Shown here: piece after piece, positions 11,753 through 25,058 of the stretch
Layout of the letters: every line of letters begins with the position of its first letter
Numbering within the stretch: the stretch's first letter is position 1
Assembly (NCBI GenBank): GCA_037957365.1
Contig: JARHVA010001740.1
Coordinates: forward strand, 635,001 to 699,000
Length of the DNA stretch: 64,000 nucleotides
Direction: 5' to 3'
DNA from: Torreya grandis
Taxonomy: Eukaryota > Streptophyta > Pinopsida > Cupressales > Taxaceae
The notes under the pieces: model-generated
What the model was told of the DNA's origin: nothing
The model's database searches: none
The model's input: only the letters and a program-made list of their open reading frames with translations
Translations under genes and position numbers: made by a program

Positions 11753-14500
11753 CAATGTTTTATTGGTTCAATTGCATGTCAATGGATTTAACACTTTTTT
11801 CTTTTCCTTATCACTTATTTTCATGTTTCATTACTTATGTATTTGGCTTGGTCACATGGTTTAGGCCTTGCATTCTTTCCTTAGTCACTCGGCATAAAAT
11901 TTAGCCTTGTGTGATGTAGTTGGATTTTTAAATTATTTATATTTAGATGAATTCTTACTTATATGTATTCTACCACTTGTATTTTTTATGTGGACTACTA
12001 GAGTTGCACTTGTTCATGCGTTCAACTTGACCTGACCATGCATTATTTTCACATTGTAATGTAACTCATGACCCTTTTTCCAAATTTTCTAAGGAGTTTG
12101 ACATGACCCTTAGTGCCATTCAAGACATTTTTTTAGCTTCCTAACAAGTCACATGTTTTTCACAATCAATTTAGCATCCTGAGCATCATTTTCACATTGA
12201 TTCACAACTTTTCACAAAGTTTCAAAGGCATGAGTTTGACTTGTCTTCCCATGTTGTGTGTATAAATTATAAACACTCATAAAATTTCATGTCACAAAGT
12301 ATTTGGTGTGAAGTCTAAGGTCTATGGGATTGTGAATCAATCTAAATTTATGACTTGGAAGTATCATATTTAGTTATGACCTCATAATTTTGGACCATGG
12401 CCTTGTATTTGAACTGTCTACAGGATCACAAAGTAGTCACATGCTGCCATGTCGAATATAAACTCAATCTAGAGTCTAATATGATGTGATATAATCACCT
12501 AATTCTATTTAAATAATGTTACATCATCATGGAGTTAAACTAAAGTATTTTTAATTAGGGATATTATAGGGTTTTAAATCAATCATTTTACACCATGTGT
12601 GGTGGTCTCATGACATCATCTAAAAAAGGACACATATATCCTCTAGCTAGAACCACATGTCTCCATTTTGTAATGCTGTAATGTATATTTGAGCATGAAT
12701 TGTCTCAAAAAATTACCCATATGAGATTAAAATAATATGCCAAGTGTTTTCTTGATGTGTACTCAAAAAGGAAGGGTGAAGATATATTTTAAGAGATCAA
12801 GCCAATCATTGATTACATGAAATGATGCCATGTAGCATTAGATGTTATCCATGGGGACACATTTTCACCTAGATAGAAAGGTGAATGAATTAGTTGGCTG
12901 TGGTAGCCTAAAATCACCTATTTTAATATTGATGACCATCTTGCCCATCATCCTACAAAAATATGTAGACAAAGAAACAATGTGCAACAAGTTATCATAT
13001 TTTGGGCATAGTTATCATAATTTGATATTGATGTGATTAAGGACATTTTATCCTATAATGGGACTTCAACCATTTGACCACATTTGAATAAAATGTGTTA
13101 ATTTTATATGAATCATGATGGCCATACAATGACAACCTGGATATAATTATATATGACCAAAATATAATGTTTTAGCTTGAACATAGGCATGTAGTTTATG
13201 GTATTAAAACAATGTTCCAATTATTGGAGTAAACTTTATGGGTCCATAACCCATAGGTCCTAGGATCTTAACCTAGATTTTGATAAGTAGAGGCAAATTT
13301 AATTGATAGTGCATATTAATATGAAAGGATTAATTATGGATGTAAACATAATATTAATTATTAAAAATTTAAGGAGAGTTATTATTGATTGTATTTATTG
13401 AGAAATGGGTTCATTGCATTTCCAAAATCATAAATTAGGATAATCAAAGAAAATTTTTGTATCTATTTTATAATTAGCACATGAGGGTGATACACATTAG
13501 TATCAGATCATTTTTAAACTCTATTGGTCCTTTGGGAATTTTTTTTTGATAAAATTATTTTCATATGAAATGCAACCATGGACATTAAGAAGGAAACTTA
13601 TGGATTTGGTTGTCGTTTGATGGCCATAATAAAGGATTGCATCATGAAAAATTGAATGATTATTCACCAACAATAAGTTTGGATGAATCCTTTGGAATTT
13701 TAATCATAACTTAAAATCTTGGCTAAGAAAATTAAAGACCCCTATAAGTATATAAAACAAAACCTTGGATGATTGTATGGAAATATTCCACTTTGTGACT
13801 TAAAAAATAAGTGAAATTGAAGTTGTATTCTTTAGAAATTAGAAGAATATATAGAAAAAATATTGAAATTAAATCTTTTTACACCCACATTTAAGTATTT
13901 ACAATCCCAAGTTGGGTTGAGAGGATAATTATATTTTGTGTTCTAAACCTTATAATAACATGACATGTTGTCATGTTTTAATAATAGATTAAATGTTGTG
14001 GCTACAAATATCTTAAAAGGAGAAAACATGGTAGTCCTTATTAGACAAATGGAATTATTTATTATTTAGAGCAAAACAATTTTTAAAATAAACTTGGTAG
14101 CCTACTATTGTGTAGGAGATGATGTCTAAGTCGTTGATTGAGATTTTCTTGTTTAGTACATTAGCTACATACAAATCTATTAGTTGATTGGTCTTTCCAT
14201 TATTTATTATTATGATTGCATACATACATGTGAATTTTTATTTTGAATTTATCTTGACTACATTTTATTATTAAAAATCACTAAAACTAAAAAAACTAAC
14301 ATACTCAACAAGTAAATAAGTCTATTCTAATAAATTGTCAAGATATTTTAATAATAAATTCTTTATAATATTTTTTAATTTCAACTCATAAAATAAAATA
14401 ATTATTAATTTATTAAAATAAAAACATCATAAATAAATATATTTAAATGTATTTTCACACATTAACAATAATATGATTCTATATTTTAAAGTAATAACTA
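11753..14500. other. Unassigned AT-rich DNA, no gene seen
   Basis: Continuation of the sequence that received element A. The longest frame is 12842-13036 on the plus strand (64 codons), which resembles nothing. 14230-14520 is almost pure A/T with poly-A/T runs. I find no LTR partner, domain or RNA gene here. Confidence 0.4.
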
Positions 14501-14509
14501 AATATTATT

Positions 14510-15850
14510 TTTAGTCAATGGTAAAGGGATCTATCTCCTACAAATTTAGAGGATGGTTTTGCTCTCTTAGTCATGGATTTGGTGGTGGAAAAAATGGAAG
14601 CTCATCTAGACCTATCACTATTGCGTAGATGCAATAGGCTTTTTCCTAGCATTAAATGTTTTATAAACTAAGTAGTCAGAAATTGGAGGCCCAAAGACAA
14701 AATGGAAATTGCTTCTATGGCTAATACTTTCTTCCTTATCTCCTTCTCTAACAAAGATGATTTGCTCAAAAGTATCCATGAGGGTCTCAATTTTATGGGA
14801 AAGGTTTTCATCTCACTTGGAAAATAGAGACCAAAGATTTATCATGATGAAGATGTCTATTAGGATTTCCATTTATGGATCTCTCTCCTAGATCTCCCTA
14901 GAGTTTTGGCACAAGAAAATAATTTTGGGAATCATGAGGGCTTTTGGTCACCTTCTAGCCATTGAACCAATGACTCGGTCTAAGAAAAGAATATCTATAG
15001 CTCATGTTAAGATGTTGTCTTCTCTTTATAATCCTATACTAATATCTATTCTCTTAAGGTACAAAGAGGGTTTGTGGAGGCAAGAGATTCTGGTTGATTG
15101 TAATTTAGGCCTTTGTAAGAGTTAATCCTATTTCAACCACCTAGGGAAGTCATGCCAGGATTCCAAATCTTTCACAAAAGGAGAAGATTTTTCATAGAAA
15201 TTTATTAATTAAATTATCTTTGGGGATGTTAAAGATTATAATAATTGCCATTTTTAGGAGAGTAACATGGATTTACAAACCTTTGGGAAGGAACCTTCCC
15301 TTGAATTTTTAAAAGATAACAAGGATCAGTTAGGAGTCCTATGTGGGGAGTGTGTCCATAGACTAGGTTTTTTGGCATAACGCCAAGTTTCATCTGGAAA
15401 AAATATTCTTAAAATGGCCAAGTTAGAATCTTTGGTTCCTTTGATCTCTTATCAGATGCTTAAGGGTTCCCTAGGGTTCATAAAATAAGGCCTATTTCCA
15501 TAGATAAAGGATCTCGTCCATTCATATTTTAGCCTTCCCTCTCAGGAGGAAGAGTATTCCTTTATTTCACTAAAATATCTTCTATAGGTTAAGCTTGCTC
15601 ATAAATTTCATCCAACCCATATCGTCACAACTTTTAAGACAACTAGCCAAGACTCATAGTAAGTGGATGAATGGGAATCAATCACTAGGTTTGGGGTCTT
15701 AGTTTTAGCATAGGAAAATAATACCTGGTAAAGGAACAATGGAGTTGGGTAATGAAAGGAAAATAAGAGGGATAATACTGAATATAAAGAAGTGAGTGCA
15801 AGTGATGGAAGAGGATATTACTAAGGGGACATAAATCATCCTCATAGAGA
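14510..15850 (+). pseudogene. DUF4283 / zinc-knuckle type ORF remnant
   Basis: Reading across frames on the plus strand gives SKVSMRVSILWE, then MDLSPRSP, then a long block (about 14890-15130) with LGIMRAFGHLLAIEPMTRSKK and LWRQEILVDCNLGLCKS. This is the layout of the plant DUF4283 plus zinc-knuckle module: a GNALG-like segment, a basic stretch, then WxQxIxYE before the first Cys. The module is common in plant LINE ORF1 and related mobile genes. Coding character fades out downstream, 15200-15850, with stops. No LINE endonuclease or RT follows, so the element type is unresolved. Confidence 0.55.
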
Positions 15851-15910
15851 GAAAATTACTCAACTTCCAATGATTCTATGTCTTTTTTTTCTCTATGATC
15901 ATTTCTAATT

Positions 15911-16183
15911 CAATTAGGATGTTTGATTGGATATCCTTCAGGTGGTTTGGGCATCCTCAAAGCCCCTTTTTCAAAGGGAATTTCCATATTTTTCTCTTCA
16001 TTTGAATTTTCTCTCAAATTAGGATGCTCTGTGGAAATGCCCCTTAGTTTGGGTGGATATCCTTCTATTTCTACTTCAATTAGGATGTTTAATTGGATAT
16101 CATTATAATCTCTTTTGATGGGATCCTAAGAGCTCCTTTTTTAAGAGGCATTTCCATAGTTTTCTCTTCATTTGAATTTTTGG
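15911..16183 (+). repeat. Degenerate 166 bp tandem duplication
   Basis: CAATTAGGATGTTTGATTGG at 15911 recurs as CAATTAGGATGTTTAATTGG at 16077. The shared block TTTCTCTTCATTTGAATTTT sits at corresponding places, near 15990 and 16158. The second copy is incomplete. A further AAATTAGGATG at about 16016 marks an internal partial copy. Confidence 0.65.
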
Positions 16184-16589
16184 TGGTTAGATCATGATTA
16201 TGACTATTTTTATTGATAGCATTTATCGTGTGAAATTTAGATTGTGTGTACGACTTTGATATTATTTTTTTAGGACCAATATTCTCATTCTCTTCTTTAT
16301 ATTTACCCTTTTTAGTAGTAATTATTTAATCTCATGACAACTCAACTATCATCTGGTTTATCCATGTGGGATTTTGATGTAGTGTTACCCTCAATAGCTT
16401 GGAGTCCATCTCTTTTTTATGATTTCCTTGATTTCTCAAGTTTTCATTACTCAAGGCTCTCTAGTCATTATTACCTCCCTTGATGTTTAATTATTACACT
16501 GGTTTTTTTATATCTTTTAAGTTATGTCCACATTGCCCTTATTATTTATTGAGCCCTATCTCATCTGAAATCATTATCAAGATGGTTGC

Positions 16590-17145
16590 TTTCATAAATA
16601 AATATACCATGGCTTCACAAGAGGACTCTTTGATGACTGAGAAAGTAAATATGTAGGATCTGATAAAGGTTCATAGGAGGGGGAAAAGACCAATATGGGA
16701 ACTAGAAGGATTAAACTAAAGTCATGTTCAGAGATAAAAAATAACAATCCACTTATTTTTGGAATATTAGAGAAAGGGGTCCTCATCCCATTCATGCTGA
16801 ATATTATTGGTCATGACCCCATTCTATTTAGAGAGTTCATGGATACTTGGAAAGATAGAGTAATAGTTATGAGGGGCATACATACGGACTTATTAGAGGA
16901 CTCAATTTATCAAGATATGGGTTTAATTATACACAAACTAAAATACTATAAGGAAAAAATATGAAGGATAAGTGGGTCACCAAATTATTTGACTCCACTG
17001 ACAAAGACAAGGAGGTGACAAAGAGTTTCAAGCACACTGACCTTCTAAAGGCATGGCTAGAGGTGTGTAAATAGATAATGATGTATTTGAATATGGATTC
17101 CAAGTTTAGTCTTGTATGATCATATAATTTTATGCTTCCCAACCA
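16590..17145 (+). pseudogene. Unrecognised plus-strand ORF remnant
   Basis: The open frame 16695-16964 (89 codons) carries a run of charged and hydrophobic residues with FREFMDTWKDRVIVMRGI and LKYYKEKI. After a shift, coding character continues with KDKWVTKLF and MMYLNMDSKFSLVYDHI up to about 17125. It is more protein-like than the shadow frames on the other strand. I do not recognise the family; a gag-like or N-terminal transposon protein is a guess based only on the surroundings. Confidence 0.4.
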
Positions 17146-17687
17146 ATTTAAGGCTATCTACATAACAAGCATTCCTTTTTTCCTCCTATGATCATTAGAA
17201 GACTTAGTTTTATTTTTTTTATTTAGTTGATTGGATGGTTTTTTTGGGCTTTGGTCCTTGTTGGTTCCTTCATTGTTTTTTCTTGGAGACCTGGGCCTTC
17301 TGCTATGTCCTAGGATGGATTCTACATCATCTCAATATGGGTTTGTCTTTAATCAGAATAATAATATGATTCTAATTTATATTCAAATTGTCTATAAATA
17401 AAAAAACAATTCTAATTTATTTAGATATCTAAATGAATCAAACAATATTGTTATTTATAAACATTGATAATAAAATTAGAAGCATTGTAGAGAAGAGAAA
17501 ACATTCATTAAAATATTTATTTAAGCACTTAATTTCATGTTAGCTGAGATAATTTACAATATTGATATTTGGTATGTATGGTTCAATTATAAAAATTATT
17601 GAGGTGTTATTTTTTAAATTGTTACCATTTAAGGTATTAGAAAATATCAAAATAGTTTGTTTATTATTTAGCATAAATAATTATGTA

Positions 17688-19440
<1,753 letters not shown>

Positions 19441-20634
19441 TATGTGACTTGAATATTATGATATCTTGTGAAAATAATTAAGATTTGAAAGTAAAATTGT
19501 GTATTTATATGTGAGAAAAATTAGACTCAAAATAATTATGTCGAACAAAGAAGCTTGTCTAGAATCGAATGTAATTTTTGGATAATTTCTAGACCAAGTT
19601 ATACACTCCAGATAATGTATAGATACTTGTAGACACATAAATTTAGTGTTAGTCAATTTAAAACATAAATTTTGACATATATTATACATACATGACTTGT
19701 ACATACATATTTGTACCTCTTGTGCACACTTTCCCTATCTATTTACCTATCTATTAACTTGACCAATCCAATATAACATTATCCATGTTCAATATATCTC
19801 TAATATGTGGAAGTACACTATATACTCCTAATAATAATATCATCATATTCTAGATCACTTATTTTTGATCTATGGATAATGCCAATTATAATCAAACACT
19901 GATGGCTATCACATGCATCAACCTTCATTAACAGTGTGCCAAGATCCTTACCAACTATTTCTTAAATTCAAATATCTCCCTTGGGTTAACTTAAACATGT
20001 TTTCTATGTCATTGATGGTATAAATTTAATAGAATCTTCTATAAATAAAAATTAAGGCTAAGGTCATTCTTATCTATCACTCATCTTGGAAAGTCCTTAC
20101 ATTCATGAGACAATCATTAACAATATATTGATACATTATCCAAAAGCATTCAAATTTGAAAACCCATCAAAGGAATACTCTTGAATCCAAGTTTGAATTC
20201 AAACACAAGGTCAAAATTACATGTTATAATATATCAAAATTCAAAGCATTATATTTAATTATAGTGGATCATAATTGAACACACATACACTATAACTATA
20301 TTTGATTTGAGCCCTATTTAGAGTATTGTAATGTAGGCCCACTAAATCATTCAATAGGAAGGTTAGGGTTATTCAACCAATATTTTACCTCTTATTTTAG
20401 GTCAAGATTATGTCAAAACTAGAGTTAAGGTTTGAAGGCAAAGGGAATAAATATACACACATGATCGAGATTAAGAAATCATAAAAAAAACATCCAAAAA
20501 TCTAGGTTTAGTGAGATATGGTTAACATAATCAGTTCGGATAGTGTTGGTAGATAATGTAAAGTAATGATTGTTTAGGCTTCACTGGTAGTGTCTGAATA
20601 ATTTTTGACATTCTATTTCATGATCCAAGATATC

Positions 20635-20754
20635 ATAGAGCTATTACAAAGTTATTTTGTGGAATGTGACATAAGAAATGAGAAATATAAAACATAATAT
20701 TAGTTAAATGCCTTCTTTCCCATTTAACTTAGTCATATACATACATACATACAT
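20635..20754. repeat. 120 bp direct repeat, left copy
   Basis: Identical to 21133-21252 except for one base (GTTAAATGCC here, GTTAAATTCC there). The two copies are 498 bp apart, and the compound microsatellite lies between them. Confidence 0.9.
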
Positions 20755-20814
20755 ATATGTATGTATGTATGTATATATATATGTATATGTATGTATGTAT
20801 ATATGTGTGTGTGG

Positions 20815-20854
<40 letters not shown>

Positions 20855-20885
20855 CCACACACATATACATATACATACATACATA

Positions 20886-20938
<53 letters not shown>

Positions 20939-21011
20939 ATATATGTATGTATGTATATATATACATACATACATATATACATACATACATATATATATGT
21001 ATGCATGTATG

Positions 21012-21101
<90 letters not shown>

Positions 21102-21134
21102 TGTATGTATGTATGTATGTATGTATATATATAT
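20737..21134. repeat. Compound microsatellite (CATA/TATG/TA/GT)n
   Basis: Blocks of CATA, TATG, TA and TG repeats about 400 bp long, almost all alternating purine-pyrimidine. Several blocks are mutual reverse complements, so long hairpins can form. The Tyr-Ile and Tyr-Val frames on both strands are repeat artefacts. Confidence 0.95.
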
Positions 21135-21252
21135 AGAGCTATTACAAAGTTATTTTGTGGAATGTGACATAAGAAATGAGAAATATAAAACATAATATTA
21201 GTTAAATTCCTTCTTTCCCATTTAACTTAGTCATATACATACATACATACAT
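21133..21252. repeat. 120 bp direct repeat, right copy
   Basis: Second copy of 20635-20754. With the microsatellite it forms a 498 bp tandem duplication, the second unit being partial. One mismatch in 120 makes it far younger than the surrounding repeats. Confidence 0.9.
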
Positions 21253-21340
21253 GTATGTATGTATACACACACACACACACACATGCGCGCGCGCGTGTGC
21301 ACACACACACATGCGCACCCACACACACACACACACACAT
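21232..21340. repeat. Alternating purine-pyrimidine tract with a CG core (Z-DNA prone)
   Basis: From 21232 to about 21317 purine and pyrimidine alternate without a break: CATA repeats, AC repeats, CATGCGCGCGCGCGTGTGC (about 21283-21301), AC repeats again, CATGCGCAC. It is one of only two local CpG clusters noticed in an otherwise CpG-poor window. Confidence 0.9.
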
Positions 21341-21344
21341 ATTG

Positions 21345-21940
21345 ATAGTTACTAGTTTTGGTGGGATCCTTACCCTATATGTTTTTGACCAAATATCTAA
21401 CTAGTCTGGGGCAAAATCGGGGGCGTAGATCCCCAAGTGATCATCTATCACATGTACCAAAATTACCAACAATAGCCACAACCAACCTAATATACCAATG
21501 AATGACCATAACTAGCCTGAGAATATGATCAATGGCCACAACCAATCCAATAATAACAACAATCAACTACAATCGACATCCAATACCAAATTGAGATTTG
21601 AGCTTAGATGATGCTTGAAGCAACCAAGCCACTTTACCAGCTCACCCACACCTCATCGATAAAATGTTGGGTAATGACAATTTTATAATTAGAATGCCTA
21701 AACCAACGGTGAATAGTATCCTTATCCATGGAATGTGGACTTGCCTCATCACATTGAACATAGGTTTTAAGCCATGTGCTGACCCTCATCACATTGAACA
21801 TCATGATAGTTATCCCATTTCATGTGGATGATTTTCATGAAGGTGTACATACCTTACCCCTTGTAGGATTAGAACCTATGAACTCCCTTTTAGGAATGTA
21901 TGTTCTTCACCATTAGGCCAACTTAGATGCACTATCATTT
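21345..21940 (-). mobile_element. Probable tRNA-derived SINE
   Basis: On the minus strand, from about 21938 downward, the sequence opens with TGGCCTAATGGTGAAGAAC (RNA polymerase III A box) and, about 45 bases on, GGTTCTAATCC (B box, one mismatch to GGTTCRANTCC). This is the head of a tRNA-derived SINE. The body runs to about 21345 and contains an internal duplication of GTTCAATGTGATGAGG (plus strand about 21748 and 21785). There is no clear A-tail; the tail may have merged with the CA/GT tract next to it. The anticodon arm is not tRNA-like, so this is not a functional tRNA gene. Confidence 0.45.
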
Positions 21941-22030
21941 ATATATTTATTAAGTGTAATCAATCTTTCTATTAAATTAAAATTTTGATGGTAAATTTTC
22001 TATCTTGAATAATACAAATTTAATTGAGAC

Positions 22031-22032
<2 letters not shown>

Positions 22033-22072
<40 letters not shown>
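22033..22072. repeat. (TA)20 microsatellite
   Basis: Pure AT dinucleotide run at the left edge of repeat copy 2. Confidence 0.95.
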
Positions 22073-22076
<4 letters not shown>

Positions 22077-22079
22077 ATT

Positions 22080-23300
22080 TTAGACAATAAATTTGGTATT
22101 TGACATTTGACATCATTTTAACGTATATTTTAACATACATGAATTATGCATACACATTTGACTCTTGTTCACACTTTCATCTATCTATTTATCTAGCTAT
22201 TATCTTGGTCAATTCAATGTACTATCATTCATATTTTTCATTTTCATAGTTTATTTTATAAAACTCTATACTCATAAATAGATTTTTATCATATTATAGA
22301 TCCCCAATTTTACATTTCTTGATAGTGCCAATAATATTCAACTTCTAGTAATTATTATAGGCATCTATCTTTGCTAGTAGTGTCCACCGATTTTTAATGA
22401 CTATTTTTCAAATATTAATGTCTCCCTTGGGATGGCCTACGCATGTTACTATGTCGATTATGGGGGAAATTACCAAAGAGTCTGATAAATAAAAATCAAG
22501 AATAAAGTATTATACTACTTAGAAATTATATTGAAAAATAATTTCACATTGAGATATATTTTTACACACTCTTGAGACATTTTCCAAAAATTTTGAAATC
22601 TAAAAAACCCTCAAAGGAATAGTCCTAAATCCACATTTGAATATAAGCACAAGGTTAAAGTTGTATGTTGTTAGGTGTAAAAATATAAATCATTGCATTG
22701 AATTACAGTGGATCAATATTTTGAGCCCACACACACCTAGGTGGGAGATCTATGTGTGGTTTGAGCCCACTTCGAAGTATTAAAATATAGGCCATGCTTA
22801 AGCACTCAATGGGAGTGCTATACAAATAGATTTCTAAACCATTTTTAAAAATCTACTTTGTGTCAAAATGAATGTTGAGATTTTAAGGAAAAAATAATAA
22901 AAATTAGGATCTACATACATGGTTGATATCAAGAAAGCATAAAAAAATCATGTTTACATGAAGGTTCAATGATTTTTGGTAGAACAAAATGGAAAAACAC
23001 ACCTTGAAAGTTCCAGTAGGTAGTGGATAATTGTATTTGTCCCAGGTGTCTAAGATTATCCAATGGATTTGAGTAGGTTTTGATAGTCTATTTCCTAGGT
23101 TGAATAGTTATAGAGATATTATCAAGGATTTTAGAGGATTGTAATATAAGTAATGAGTAGTATACATATAAATTAGATAAGTTCCTTCTCTCCCTTATTT
23201 TCTTGGTCATTTATATTATGTGATCTCAATCACTCTGTTACATTAAAATCTATATGGTAAATATTCTATCTTTCACAATCTGAATTTCAATAGTTTATGT
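22080..23300. repeat. Diverged repeat unit, copy 2
   Basis: Partner of copy 1. It ends about 0.8 kb before the Gag-protease junction of element B, the distance expected between a 5' LTR and that junction in element A. It may therefore be the 5' LTR of B, but I found no matching 3' copy to the right of B, so this stays open. Confidence 0.5.
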
Positions 23301-24130
23301 TATTTAGATCACTTAAATATAAAAATAATTAAAATATTCTATTGAAATTGATATTTGTTTGAAGCACAAAAAACCATAGGTATTTATCCCTTAGTGTTCC
23401 ATCTTTCCTTTTTAGGGATTTATATTTTATTTATGATTTCCCTCTTTTTATATAGGTTAAACCTTAACATATCTATAATGGATGCTCAAAGTTTATATTT
23501 TGTAATTCAAGCTAAATTATTATGATTGCATGCTTCTTTCCTAAAACATATAATACATTTCAAAATCATGCACTGAAATTAATTAAGTTTATCTACAATA
23601 AAATTAAGGATGGAATTAATAGCGATAAAATCTTATCTTTCCTTACTCATACATATTATCTCAATATATAATTTAAAATGCTTTTGTTTACTACTACATA
23701 AGAAAGAACGTGTATGATCCATTTCATTCCTCCTCCCCCTAGACCTTAATATAGTGATGGATACTATCATTCTCCCATTATTATCCCTAGACCTACATTG
23801 GATGTGGAGATATATATTATCCAAATGAAGAGTTATGGTGCATAATTATGTATAAAAAAGTGGAGGTAGCTAACATGTCCCTCCTAATCTTCCTCCCCCT
23901 CTTAGATTGATAACTAATACAACTAGAGAGTATGATATCATTGATCAAATTAATGATTATACAGATAATAAATATGTTAATTCTCATTCATAAATCAATT
24001 ATTTATAAGGATATTCTCTATTTGAAAGTATCTGATACAACCTTACCAAATGATGTTGAACCTACTTATGTTGCATCTATTATAAACACATTTTAATAGA
24101 GTGAGTATAATATTTATTTTTATAAGTAAT
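23300..24130 (+). pseudogene. Gag / Gag-protease junction remnant (element B)
   Basis: At about 24000-24090 the plus strand reads YKDILYLKVSDTTLPNDVEP and TYVASIINTF, the same pre-protease segment as in element A (YKDILYVALCDT ... FEPTYIASIIN). Upstream, 23300-23980 is too degraded to recognise; no zinc knuckle was found. Confidence 0.6.
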
Positions 24131-24149
24131 AATTATATCCTAGACACAT

Positions 24150-24849
<700 letters not shown>

Positions 24850-24850
<1 letters not shown>

Positions 24851-25058
24851 CATTCTTCACCTCAAGAACTTGTTTCATTTTAGACAGTGATATTAAAACA
24901 CTTATATCTTATAAGGTTATCCTTTTTTAAAAATAAATTGATTTAACATAATAAAAGTTTAGATTAAAATATATGTAAAATTTAAGATACATCAAATAAG
25001 GATTAGGAAATTAAGTAAAAGGAATTATTTTAACTTAAAATTTCACCCAATTATGAGA
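24850..25058 (+). other. Protease-RT linker of element B, left half
   Basis: Degraded plus-strand coding sequence up to the insertion point of the LARD-like element. The last bases AGATT (25056-25060) nearly match AGAAT (38251-38255) after the insertion. That may be the target duplication, but then the first LTR base is ambiguous by two positions. Confidence 0.5.

Larger units (their letters stand above)
19450..21232. repeat. Diverged repeat unit, copy 1
   Basis: Aligns over about 1.2 kb with copy 2 at 22080-23300. Shared landmarks in the same order: CTATCTATTTACCTATCTAT near 19735 against CTATCTATTTATCTAGCTAT near 22180; ATCTCCCTTGGGTTAAC near 19973 against GTCTCCCTTGGGATGGC near 22420; and CATCAAAGGAATACTCTTGA near 20165. 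Copy 1 is lengthened by the compound microsatellite at 20737-21134. The size is close to the 1.2 kb LTRs of element A, so these could be LTRs of another family. I found no termini or internal domain between them. Confidence 0.55.

Noticed and set aside
20704..21195. Tyr-Ile, Tyr-Val and Tyr-Met repeat frames over the compound microsatellite
   Set aside because: Same artefact: tetranucleotide and dinucleotide repeats without stops on both strands.
21865..21940. Functional tRNA gene
   Set aside because: A and B boxes are present, but the anticodon arm and acceptor stem do not fold, and the similarity continues into a non-tRNA body.
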